This document shows, one piece after another, positions 23,555 to 31,414 of a stretch of 40,467 bases of DNA. The notes beneath the pieces were generated by a model. That model made no database searches and was not told the origin of the DNA. It saw nothing but the letters and a program-made list of their open reading frames with translations. The stretch's first letter is position 1; each line of letters begins with the position of its first letter. This DNA is from DASSKW01 sp035701115 (GTDB taxonomy: Bacteria > Pseudomonadota > Gammaproteobacteria > Natronospirales > REEB76), in assembly GCA_035701115.1 (NCBI GenBank), contig DASSOA010000079.1:1-40467 (forward strand), given 5' to 3'. The position numbers were made by a program, and so were the translations under genes.

Positions 23555-24693
23555 CTATCTATCTCGACCACAACGCGACCACGCCGCTGGACGCGAGGGC
23601 GCTCGAAGCCATGTTGCCGTGGCTGCAAGGCGTGCAGGGCAACCCGTCTAGCGTGCATCGTTTCGGGCGCGCGGCGCATGCCGCACTCGAAACCGCACGG
23701 CGGCAGGTGGCGGCACTGGTCAACGTGGAGCCGTCGCAGGTGGTATTTACCAGCGGCGGTACCGAAGCCGACAATCTCGCGCTCAAGGGCGTGTGCCGCG
23801 GTCAACCGGACGGGCAGTTACTGGTTAGTGCAATCGAGCACGCCGCGGTGCAGGGGCCGGCTGACGCACTGGCGGCGAGCGGCTGGCCGGTGCAACGCAT
23901 TCCGGTCGATGCGTCCGGTCGCGTTGATGTCAATGCACTGGATCGTCTGTGCACGCAGTCAACGCGGCTCGTCTCCGTGATGCTGGCGAACAATGAAACC
24001 GGCGTAATTGAGGACATACGGGCGCTTGCAGAATGTGCACATGCGCACGGCGCGCTGATGCACACCGATGCGGTGCAGGCGGCCGGCAAGATGGCGGTGG
24101 ATTTCGCCGCACTGGGCGTGGATCTGATGACGCTGTCGGCGCACAAGCTCAACGGGCCGCGCGGGGTGGGCGCCTTGCTCGTGAGCAAGAGCGTGCTGCT
24201 GACGCCACTCGTTGATGGCGGTGGACAGGAGCAGGGCCGGCGCGGTGGGACCGAGAATCTCGCCAGTATCGTCGGCTTCGGCAAAGCGGCGGAACTCGCG
24301 TGCGCCGAACTCCAGCAGCGCATCCCGGCAATGTGCGCCCTGCGTGAACGTTTCGAGAACGGGTTGCGCGCGCTGCCCGGCATTCAGGTGTTTGCGCAGG
24401 ATGCGGAACGGCTGCCGAATACGGTGCAGATCGGTGTGCAGGGGTTCGACGGGGAAGCAGTGGTCATGGAACTCGACAAGCGCGGCATCGCCGTTTCGAG
24501 CGGGTCGGCCTGTCACAGCGGCAGCGGCCGCCCGAGTCACGTGCTGAAAGCAATGGGACTGGACGATGCGACGGCACGCGGCGCGGTACGTGTCAGTTTC
24601 GGTACGGAAAATACGCCGGCGGACGTGGATTCATTGCTGAATGCATTGACCGTCATCACACACGCAAACCGTGGAGCGGTTGCCTGGGCATGA
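23551..24693 (+). CDS. Cysteine desulfurase (NifS/IscS class), first of two in tandem
   Basis: 380-residue PLP enzyme of aminotransferase class V that converts cysteine to alanine and enzyme-bound persulfide. Seen: YLDHNATTPLD (4-14), TSGGTEADNLALKG (67-80), His97 in AIEHAAV, the PLP lysine Lys199 in LSAHKLNGPRG, and the persulfide Cys321 in SSGSACHSGSGRPSHVL. It differs from the second copy in the active loop (CHSGSGRPSHV against CSAASAEPSYV), so it is not a recent duplication. ATGA overlaps join it to iscR upstream and to iscS downstream. It may supply sulfur to a different acceptor, such as tRNA thiolation; that is inference. Confidence 0.93.
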   Translation: MTIYLDHNATTPLDARALEAMLPWLQGVQGNPSSVHRFGRAAHAALETARRQVAALVNVEPSQVVFTSGGTEADNLALKGVCRGQPDGQLLVSAIEHAAVQGPADALAASGWPVQRIPVDASGRVDVNALDRLCTQSTRLVSVMLANNETGVIEDIRALAECAHAHGALMHTDAVQAAGKMAVDFAALGVDLMTLSAHKLNGPRGVGALLVSKSVLLTPLVDGGGQEQGRRGGTENLASIVGFGKAAELACAELQQRIPAMCALRERFENGLRALPGIQVFAQDAERLPNTVQIGVQGFDGEAVVMELDKRGIAVSSGSACHSGSGRPSHVLKAMGLDDATARGAVRVSFGTENTPADVDSLLNALTVITHANRGAVAWA

Positions 24694-25862
24694 AAAAACT
24701 CGATACCACCATCTATCTCGATTACGCGGCCACCACGCCGGTCGATCCGCGGGTTGCCGAACGCATGGCGGAATTCCTGACCCGCGACGGCGTGTTTGCC
24801 AATCCATCCTCGATGCACGCGCCCGGGCGTGCGGCGCGTGCGGCAGTCGAAAAAGCACGTGCCGATGTTGCCTCCCTGATCAATGCCGACAGCATGGAGA
24901 TCGTGTGGACTTCCGGCGCGACGGAATCCGACAACCTGGCGCTCAAGGGCGTGGCGCATTTTCATCGCGATCAGGGCCGCCACATCGTGACGTCAAAAAT
25001 CGAACACAAGGCGGTGCTCGATACCTGCGGGCAACTGGAACGCGAAGGCTTCGAGGTGACTTATCTCAAGCCGGATCGCGACGGACTGATCCAGCCCGAT
25101 GCCGTTGCGGCCGCGATGCGCGACGACACCGTGCTGGTTTCGATCATGCACGTCAACAACGAGATCGGCACCGCCAACGACATCGCCGCCATCAGTGCAA
25201 TTGTGCATGCGCGCGGGGCACTGTTTCACGTTGATGCCGCGCAGAGCGCCGGCAAACTGCCGATTGATGTCAAGGCAATGCATGTGGACCTGCTGTCGCT
25301 TTCGGGGCACAAGGTGTACGGACCGAAAGGCATCGGTGCCCTGTATGTCCGGCGTCAGCCGCGCGTGAATCTCGAGCCGATCATTCACGGTGGTCATCAC
25401 GAAGCCGGCATGCGATCCGGCACGCTCGCCACCCATCAGATTGTCGGCATGGGCGAGGCCTACCGTATCGCGCGCGAACAGCTCGCCGACGAAGCGCCGA
25501 CACTCGCGGCATTGCGCGAGCGGTTGTGGAGCGCGCTGCACGCAGCGATCCCCGTCGCGTTGATGAACGGACATCCGTCGCAGCGCGTACCAAGCATTCT
25601 CAACGTGAGTTTCCCCGGTATCGAAGGCGAAAGCCTGCTGTTCGGTTGCAGCGGCCTGGCGGTTTCCAGCGGGTCGGCGTGCAGCGCCGCCAGTGCCGAA
25701 CCGTCGTATGTCCTGCGTGCGCTGGGCCGCGACGACGAGCTGGCCGGTTCGAGCCTGCGCTTCAGTCTGGGCCGGTTCACGACGGCGGATGACGTCGATG
25801 CCGCGGCGAAGATCGTGATCGAGGAATACGAACGCCTCAAGGCGCTGGCGCTTGCCGGCTGA
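24690..25862 (+). CDS. iscS: Cysteine desulfurase IscS with shortened C-terminus
   Basis: 390 residues, strongly IscS-like: YLDYAATTPVDPRV (9-22), SGATESDNLALKG (75-87), His106, PLP Lys208 in SGHKVYGPKG, and persulfide Cys331 in SSGSACSAASAEPSYVLRALG. The enzyme core seems intact. E. coli IscS (404 residues) ends with a tail of about 20 residues after the final helix that contributes to IscU contact; here the protein stops at IEEYERLKALALAG, so that tail is missing. The next gene is a scaffold-like protein that has lost its ligands, which fits a changed partnership. Translation is coupled to the first desulfurase by ATGA. Confidence 0.95.
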   Translation: MKKLDTTIYLDYAATTPVDPRVAERMAEFLTRDGVFANPSSMHAPGRAARAAVEKARADVASLINADSMEIVWTSGATESDNLALKGVAHFHRDQGRHIVTSKIEHKAVLDTCGQLEREGFEVTYLKPDRDGLIQPDAVAAAMRDDTVLVSIMHVNNEIGTANDIAAISAIVHARGALFHVDAAQSAGKLPIDVKAMHVDLLSLSGHKVYGPKGIGALYVRRQPRVNLEPIIHGGHHEAGMRSGTLATHQIVGMGEAYRIAREQLADEAPTLAALRERLWSALHAAIPVALMNGHPSQRVPSILNVSFPGIEGESLLFGCSGLAVSSGSACSAASAEPSYVLRALGRDDELAGSSLRFSLGRFTTADDVDAAAKIVIEEYERLKALALAG

Positions 25863-25865
25863 AGC

Positions 25866-26285
25866 ATGGCGCTGATTCCTGCCGGACTCCTGCTGGAGCA
25901 TTTCCGCGCGCCGCGCAACAGCGGCGTGTTTCCGCCGGATACGCCTTCCGTTCTGGAAGGCCGCGCCGGCGCGTCGCGTCACGGTCGGGAGATTACGGTG
26001 CAACTGCAACTCGCTGCTGACGGCCGCATTGCCGCCTGCCGGTATCGGGTCTATGGCGATCCGGCCACCATTGCCCTGTGTTCGCTGGCCAGCGAGGCGC
26101 TGCAGGGCCTGACACTGGATGAGGCCGCGGCCTGGCGCGGCATGGCGCTCGCCGGGCAACTGGAACTGCCTGCCGAAAAGCGCGGCGCGGTGCTGGTGCT
26201 GGAGGATGCCGTGCGGGCCGCGGTTCGGAGTTACAATAGGCAGCATCGGCCGAACGAGGCCGATCTCGAACGAGGACGAACCTGA
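25866..26285 (+). CDS. IscU-fold protein lacking the cluster-binding cysteines
   Basis: 139 residues that align with IscU over residues 8-124: EHFRAPRNSGVF for the usual DHYENPRNVGSF, GRIAACRYRVYGDPATIA for the IEDARFKTYGCGSAIA region, and the late LVLEDAVRAAVRSY for ILAEDAIKAAIADY. At the three ligand positions it has His39 (for Cys in ACGD), Asp65 (for Cys in YGCG) and Ala108 (for Cys in KIHC), and the partner Asp is Arg41. Its only cysteines, Cys58 and Cys72, are elsewhere. It therefore cannot hold a cluster in the known way. It starts 3 bases after iscS and ends 2 bases before iscA, so it is expressed with both and is not an obvious pseudogene: the frame is open and the fold motifs are kept. 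Possible roles: regulator of IscS, adaptor, or carrier with another metal. Confidence 0.85.
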   Translation: MALIPAGLLLEHFRAPRNSGVFPPDTPSVLEGRAGASRHGREITVQLQLAADGRIAACRYRVYGDPATIALCSLASEALQGLTLDEAAAWRGMALAGQLELPAEKRGAVLVLEDAVRAAVRSYNRQHRPNEADLERGRT

Positions 26286-26287
26286 CC

Positions 26288-26611
26288 ATGGCCATTACCC
26301 TGACCGATTCCGCCGCGAAACGGGTGACCAGCTACCTTGAAAAACGGGGCAGCGGCGTGGGATTGCGTCTGGGCATCAAGAAAACCGGCTGTTCCGGTTT
26401 TGCCTATGTCGTTGATTATGCCGATCAAGCGGGTGCCGACGAAGTCGTATTCGAAGACCGCGGCGTGAAAGTCGTTGTGGCCCGTGAGAGTCTGCCGTTT
26501 CTGGACGGCACTGAAGTGGATTTCGTCCGCCATGGCCTGAGCGAATCCTTCCAGTTCCGCAATCCGAACGTCAAGGACGAATGCGGCTGCGGGGAGAGTT
26601 TTACGGTTTGA
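26288..26611 (+). CDS. iscA: A-type Fe-S carrier IscA
   Basis: 107 residues, same length as E. coli IscA and near-identical in signature: ITLTDSAAKRV (3-13), GLRLGIKKTGCSGFAYVVDY with Cys35, VVFEDRGVKVVV, and ECGCGESF with Cys99 and Cys101. All three ligand cysteines are present, in contrast to the preceding IscU-like protein. It delivers clusters or iron to apoproteins. The hscB-hscA-fdx-iscX genes expected after iscA are replaced by a 167-base gap and ndk. Confidence 0.96.
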   Translation: MAITLTDSAAKRVTSYLEKRGSGVGLRLGIKKTGCSGFAYVVDYADQAGADEVVFEDRGVKVVVARESLPFLDGTEVDFVRHGLSESFQFRNPNVKDECGCGESFTV

Positions 26612-26643
26612 GTCTGTTTTTAAGGGCGCAAATCGTCTTTTCA

Positions 26644-26673
26644 TTGCCTGACCCATCCCCCGCCCGGTACACT
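26644..26673 (+). promoter_or_regulatory. Probable sigma70 promoter for ndk-rlmN and following genes
   Basis: TTGCCT (26644-26649; 4 of 6) and TACACT (26668-26673; 4 of 6) are separated by 18 bases. It lies in the 167-base gap between iscA and ndk, where a new transcript is expected. No terminator for the isc unit was recognised. Confidence 0.4.
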
Positions 26674-26778
26674 TAACCCTTTGAACTTGCTGAAATCCCG
26701 TGGTCTCAAGGGACCATGGGGCGGACCGGCCGTGCCGGCCCGGCAAGCCCTTAACCCCCTGTTTCTGGAGTCGTTTTC

Positions 26779-27210
26779 GTGGCTATCGAGCGTACCCTGT
26801 CCATCGTCAAGCCCGACGGTGTGGCGAAGAACATCATCGGCGAAGTCTATGCCCGCTTTGAAAAGGCCGGCCTCAAAATCGTGGCGGCCCGCATGCTGCA
26901 CCTGTCGCGCGCCCAGGCGGAAGCCTTTTACGCGGTGCATCGCGAGCGCCCGTTCTTCAAGCCACTGGTGGACTTCATGATTTCCGGTCCGGTCATGGTG
27001 CAGGTGCTCGAAGGCGAGAACGCGATTCTCAAGAACCGCGAAATCATGGGCGCGACCGATCCGCAGAAGGCGGAGCCGGGCACCGTCCGCCGCGATTTTG
27101 CCAAGACCGTGGACGAGAACGTAGTGCACGGCTCGGATGCACCGGAGACGGCGAAGCAGGAAATCAGCTTCTTTTTCTCGAATCTGGACCTTTGTCCCCG
27201 CACTCGCTGA
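26779..27210 (+). CDS. ndk: Nucleoside diphosphate kinase
   Basis: 143 residues, normal for bacterial NDK, which balances NTP pools by phosphate transfer through a histidine. The active site is NVVHGSD with His117; the N-terminal AIERTLSIVKPDGV is canonical. Translation starts at GTG 26779, with GGAG eight bases upstream; no in-frame ATG nearby would keep the conserved N-terminus. rlmN follows at once. Confidence 0.98.
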   Translation: MAIERTLSIVKPDGVAKNIIGEVYARFEKAGLKIVAARMLHLSRAQAEAFYAVHRERPFFKPLVDFMISGPVMVQVLEGENAILKNREIMGATDPQKAEPGTVRRDFAKTVDENVVHGSDAPETAKQEISFFFSNLDLCPRTR

Positions 27211-27225
27211 GTGCAGCGCCAGCGC

Positions 27226-28341
27226 ATGAATGACGTGACATCAAAACAGAACCTTCTGGGCCTGGATCGCCAGGCCCTGGAGGCGTTTTTCGTCGGCCTC
27301 GGCGAGAAGCCGTTTCGGGCGCGTCAGCTTATGCAATGGGTGTATCAGCGCGGGGTTGCCGACTTCGATTTGATGACTGATCTCGGCAAGCAGCTCCGCG
27401 CGAAGCTGGCCGAGTGTGCGGAAATCCGCGTCCCCGACGTGATCACCGAGCAGATCTCGGAAGACGGCACGCGCAAATGGCTGCTGCAGATGGATGCATC
27501 GAACGGGATTGAAACGGTATTCATTCCCGACAGCGAGCGGGGCACGTTGTGCATCTCCTCGCAGGTCGGCTGTGCCATGGATTGCAGCTTCTGTGCGACC
27601 GGCAAGCAGGGCTTCAACCGCAATCTCACCAGTGCCGAAATTATCGGCCAGGTGTGGCTCGCGAACCAGCGCCTCGGCGCGACCCACGGCATGGATCGGG
27701 CGATCACCAACGTCGTGCTGATGGGCATGGGCGAGCCGCTGGCGAACTACAAACACGTGCTGCCGGTGCTGCGGATTCTGCTCGATGACCTGGGCTACGG
27801 CCTGTCGAAACGCCGCGTGACGCTGAGCACCTCCGGCCTGGTGCCGAACCTGTACAAGCTTGCCGAGGAGTGCGACGTGGCGCTGGCAGTGTCGCTGCAT
27901 GCGCCAAACGATGCGCTGCGCGACGTGCTGGTGCCGATCAATAAAGTCCATCCGATTGCCGAACTCATGGATGCCTGCCGGCACTATGTTGCCAATCAGG
28001 ATCACCGTCACGTGCACGTGACTTTTGAATACGTGATGCTGGATGGAGTCAACGACAGCCTGCAGTACGCGCGTGAACTTGTCGCATTGTTGCGGGACGT
28101 GCCTGCGAAGGTAAACCTGATTCCGTTCAATCCGTTTCCGGGTACGCAATACCGGCGTTCACCCCAACCGGTGATTGATCGTTTTGCCGAATACCTGTGG
28201 CAGCACGGGATCGTCACCATCACCCGCCGCACCCGCGGCGATGACATTGACGCCGCCTGCGGACAGCTCGCCGGGAAGGTACAGGACCGGATTCGTCGGG
28301 AAGAGCGCAAGGCGGCCAAACGCCTGGAGGTAAACGCATGA
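27226..28341 (+). CDS. rlmN: Dual-specificity 23S rRNA/tRNA adenine-C2 methyltransferase RlmN
   Basis: 371-residue radical SAM enzyme methylating A2503 of 23S rRNA and A37 of some tRNAs. The 4Fe-4S motif CAMDCSFC has Cys116, Cys120 and Cys123, and the mechanistic cysteine that becomes methylated lies in DIDAACGQL near 345. MGMGEPLANY is the SAM-binding GEP-type motif. ATG 27226 gives the usual short lead; the in-frame GTG at 27211, which directly follows the ndk stop, is an alternative. Its stop overlaps the pilW start (ATGA). Confidence 0.97.
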   Translation: MNDVTSKQNLLGLDRQALEAFFVGLGEKPFRARQLMQWVYQRGVADFDLMTDLGKQLRAKLAECAEIRVPDVITEQISEDGTRKWLLQMDASNGIETVFIPDSERGTLCISSQVGCAMDCSFCATGKQGFNRNLTSAEIIGQVWLANQRLGATHGMDRAITNVVLMGMGEPLANYKHVLPVLRILLDDLGYGLSKRRVTLSTSGLVPNLYKLAEECDVALAVSLHAPNDALRDVLVPINKVHPIAELMDACRHYVANQDHRHVHVTFEYVMLDGVNDSLQYARELVALLRDVPAKVNLIPFNPFPGTQYRRSPQPVIDRFAEYLWQHGIVTITRRTRGDDIDAACGQLAGKVQDRIRREERKAAKRLEVNA

Positions 28342-29105
28342 GCAGGCTGATGCGATGGAGTGGCGCGCTGGTGCTGGCGGGCGTGCTGACCGGTTGTGTC
28401 AGTAACGGCGGGACCCAGTTCCAGGGCGACAAGGTTTCGATGAAGCAGGCTTCCGAGTACAACACGCAACTCGGTATCGCGTATCTGCAACAGGGCAATC
28501 GCGATCTCGCGATGCAGAAACTGCAGAAGGCCATCCAGCAGAATTCCGATAATGCAGATGCGTATCTGGGCCTCGGTCTGCTGTACGACAGCATCGGCGA
28601 CACGGACAAGGCGGACGACAGTTATCAGACGGCACTCGACAAGGCGCCCGATGATCCCAAGGTGCAGAACAATTACGCCGTGTTTTTGTGTCAGCACGGC
28701 AAGCAGAAAAAATCGCTGAAATATTTTCTGAATGCGGCGCAGAATCCGCTTTACTCGACGCCGGACGCTGCATATACCAACGCCGGAGTGTGTGCCAGCC
28801 AGATTCCGGACATGAAAGCCGCCGAGCAGTATTTCCGCAAGGCGCTGGACATCAATCCCATCTTCCCGGCGGCCCTGTTCCACATGGCGGAAATCAGTTA
28901 TCAGCAGAAGAAATACCTGCAGGCCCGCGCATTCATTGAGCGGTTCTCCAGTGTTGCTCCTCAGCCGAGGCCGGAAGTGCTGCTGCTCGGCGTACAGACC
29001 GAGCGCGCGCTTGGGAACATGCAGGGTGCCGCGAACTACGCGAAGAAGTTGCGCGATCTGTTCCCCAATTCGCCGCAGGCACAACAACTCGATCAAACGC
29101 CATGA
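28338..29105 (+). CDS. pilW: Type IV pilus biogenesis lipoprotein PilW/PilF (TPR)
   Basis: 255 residues with lipobox VLTGC (Cys20) and about six tetratricopeptide repeats from residue 35 to 215, for example QLGIAYLQQGNRDLAMQKL and AYLGLGLLYDSIGDTDKA. PilF/PilW is the outer-membrane pilotin needed for multimers of the secretin PilQ. Its place between rlmN and rodZ is the standard one in piliated gammaproteobacteria, so the organism probably makes type IV pili. ATGA overlaps tie it to rlmN and rodZ. Confidence 0.93.
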   Translation: MSRLMRWSGALVLAGVLTGCVSNGGTQFQGDKVSMKQASEYNTQLGIAYLQQGNRDLAMQKLQKAIQQNSDNADAYLGLGLLYDSIGDTDKADDSYQTALDKAPDDPKVQNNYAVFLCQHGKQKKSLKYFLNAAQNPLYSTPDAAYTNAGVCASQIPDMKAAEQYFRKALDINPIFPAALFHMAEISYQQKKYLQARAFIERFSSVAPQPRPEVLLLGVQTERALGNMQGAANYAKKLRDLFPNSPQAQQLDQTP

Positions 29106-30067
29106 ACGCGCAGTCCGGGCCTGAACGCAACAACCCGCGTACCGCGCTCGGCGCGGAACTCCGCGCAGCGCGCGAGCGCCGTGGATTGTCTCTGCATCAG
29201 GCGTCGCAGGAGCTGCATATCGGCGACGCGATACTCGATGCCCTCGAGCGCGGCGATTACGCCACCCTCGGTGCACCAATTTTTGTGCGCGGACACCTGC
29301 GCAACTATGCGCGGTTGCTCGGATTGCACGAGGATGAGGTGCTGACGCGCTACGAGGAGGAGGGCGACAAACCCGCACCGCCGCCGCTGGTTACTCAGAA
29401 AGCCGACAGTGGCGCGCCGAAAGCGACAACTTGGGTTTTCTCTTTGCTGGTAATCATCGTGTTGTGCGCGCTGGCGGTAACATGGTGGATGCACCGTGAA
29501 CAGCCGGGTGCCGGAACCGCAACGATCGCCAATTCCGGAAAGTCGGTCGTGGCCGTGCCCGTGCTGCCGGCACCTGCTACCGTTGCTGCGCCGCGGGCTG
29601 CACAGGCGACCGGCGCGGCAGGGGCGGCTTCTGAACAGCCCGTATCGCCGCGCCCGGAATCCGCTGTCAACCGGACAGTTGGGTCGCCGCCGCACGTGAG
29701 CAAGCCGATTGAATTGCCACGCCGTTTACCGACGGCATCCGGTGCCAGTGTGCCTGTGTCGAAACCGGCGACGGCGGCCGCTGCGAACGTTGGCACGCCT
29801 ACACATGTCGAATTTACGCTGAATCAGGCGTCATGGATCGAGGTCTATGACGTCAATGGCCAGCGCCTGTATTACGATCTGGCGCCCGCGGGCGAGCATG
29901 TGAATGTGTCCGGCGCGGGTCCGCTGCAGGTGTTTCTGGGCAATGCACCCGGCGTGAGCGTCAAGCTCAACGGGGCCAGATTCGATCAGACGCCGTTTAC
30001 GCGCTCCGACAATACGGCGCGTTTCCGGTTGGGTGGCTCCAAAGCAGCAACCGGTCAGGCGAACTGA
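29102..30067 (+). CDS. rodZ: Cytoskeletal protein RodZ
   Basis: 321 residues: cytoplasmic helix-turn-helix domain (about 14-85; LGAELRAARERRGLSLHQAS), single transmembrane helix (about 110-130), Ala/Pro-rich periplasmic spacer (about 140-235) and C-terminal beta domain (about 238-315, FTLNQASWIEVYDVNGQRLYYDL). RodZ binds MreB and helps set rod shape. The C-terminal domain is fully present. The following gene in most relatives is ispG, which is missing here; hisS starts 31 bases later. Confidence 0.93.
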   Translation: MNAQSGPERNNPRTALGAELRAARERRGLSLHQASQELHIGDAILDALERGDYATLGAPIFVRGHLRNYARLLGLHEDEVLTRYEEEGDKPAPPPLVTQKADSGAPKATTWVFSLLVIIVLCALAVTWWMHREQPGAGTATIANSGKSVVAVPVLPAPATVAAPRAAQATGAAGAASEQPVSPRPESAVNRTVGSPPHVSKPIELPRRLPTASGASVPVSKPATAAAANVGTPTHVEFTLNQASWIEVYDVNGQRLYYDLAPAGEHVNVSGAGPLQVFLGNAPGVSVKLNGARFDQTPFTRSDNTARFRLGGSKAATGQAN

Positions 30068-30098
30068 CCGGCCGGACAGAACAACTCGGGATATTCCA

Positions 30099-31370
30099 TT
30101 GGCCAATCTGATCCAGCCCGTCAGGGGCATGAACGACATCCTGCCGGACGCGACGCCGCGCTGGCAGCAGCTGGAAGCTGTGACGCGTGAGGTGTTGTCC
30201 GCATACGGTTACCGCGAGATCCGCTTTCCGATTCTGGAAAAAACCGAACTGTTTGCGCGCTCCATCGGCGAAGTCACCGACATCGTCGAGAAGGAGATGT
30301 ACAGTTTCGAGGATCGCAATGGCGAAAGCCTGACCTTGCGTCCGGAGGGCACGGCGGGCTGTGTGCGCGCCGGCTTGTCGAACGGATTGCTGCACAACCA
30401 GGTGCAGCGTGTGTGGTACGCGGGCCCCATGTTCCGGCATGAACGTCCGCAGAAGGGGCGTTATCGCCAGTTCCACCAGATCGGTGCCGAAGCGTTCGGT
30501 CTGACCGGTCCCGATGTGGATGCGGAACTGATCGTGATGCTGGCACGCCTGTGGAAGCGGCTTGGCATCGGTGACGTGGCCCTGCAGATCAACTCGCTCG
30601 GCACGCCGGAAGCGCGCGGCACATACCGCGAATTGCTGGTCGCCTATCTGTCGCACCATCAGGACAAACTCGACGACGACAGCAAGCGGCGACTGGGAAC
30701 CAACCCCCTGCGGGTACTGGACAGCAAAGCGCCGGAAATGCGCGACGTGATTGCCGGTGCGCCGAGTCTGCTGGATCACCTGGATGAAGAATCGGCGCGG
30801 CACTTCGAGGAACTGAAAGCGCTGCTGGATACCGCCGGTGTCAGATACACGGTGAATCCGCGTCTGGTGCGCGGACTTGATTACTATTCGCGCACGGTTT
30901 TCGAATGGATTACCGACCGGCTCGGCGCACAGGACGCGGTGTGTTCCGGCGGGCGCTACGACGGACTGGTGACGCAACTTGGCGGACGGCCGTCGCCCGC
31001 AGTCGGCTTTGCCATGGGCGTGGAACGGCTCGTCGCGCTCATGGATGAAGAGGGCGTCGCGGTGCCCGATTCCGCGCCGCATGCCTACCTCGTGCGCGTC
31101 GGCGCCAGCGCCGAGCGCGCAGGCTTTCTGCTGGCCGAGAAATTGCGCGACGCGCTCCCGGGGCTGCGCCTGGTCATGGATTGCAGCGGCGGCAGTTTCG
31201 GGAATCAGCTCAAGCGCGCGGACAAATCCGGCGCGCGGGTGGCGATCATCGTGGGCGACGAGGAAGCACGGGCGCAGCGTGCCGCCCTGAAGCCGCTGCG
31301 CAACGATGCCGAACAGGTTGATCTGGACTGGGACGCGCTGGCGGCGCGTCTGTCGGTCTGGGTGGATTGA
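30099..31370 (+). CDS. hisS: Histidyl-tRNA synthetase
   Basis: 423-residue class II synthetase. Motif 1 and 2 regions (IVEKEMYSFEDRNGESLTLRPEG; PMFRHERPQKGRYRQFHQIGAE), the His-specific GLDYYSRTVFEW near 260 and the motif 3 segment VGFAMGVERL near 300 are present, followed by the anticodon-binding domain. A TTG at 30099 gives (M)ANLIQPVRGMNDILP, matching the E. coli start MAKNIQAIRGMNDYLP and total length 424, so I choose it. The ATG at 30129 would remove the conserved QPVRG, and the ATG at 30033 overlaps rodZ. Confidence 0.96.
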   Translation: MANLIQPVRGMNDILPDATPRWQQLEAVTREVLSAYGYREIRFPILEKTELFARSIGEVTDIVEKEMYSFEDRNGESLTLRPEGTAGCVRAGLSNGLLHNQVQRVWYAGPMFRHERPQKGRYRQFHQIGAEAFGLTGPDVDAELIVMLARLWKRLGIGDVALQINSLGTPEARGTYRELLVAYLSHHQDKLDDDSKRRLGTNPLRVLDSKAPEMRDVIAGAPSLLDHLDEESARHFEELKALLDTAGVRYTVNPRLVRGLDYYSRTVFEWITDRLGAQDAVCSGGRYDGLVTQLGGRPSPAVGFAMGVERLVALMDEEGVAVPDSAPHAYLVRVGASAERAGFLLAEKLRDALPGLRLVMDCSGGSFGNQLKRADKSGARVAIIVGDEEARAQRAALKPLRNDAEQVDLDWDALAARLSVWVD

Positions 31371-31414
31371 AATACGTGGCGTAAGCATTGCGCCGGAACC
31401 TTCAGGAGTGGAAT

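Noticed and set aside
31311..31340. TTGATCTGGACTGG within hisS as an FNR box
   Set aside because: The right half-site does not match TCAA and it lies inside coding sequence with no gene start at suitable distance.
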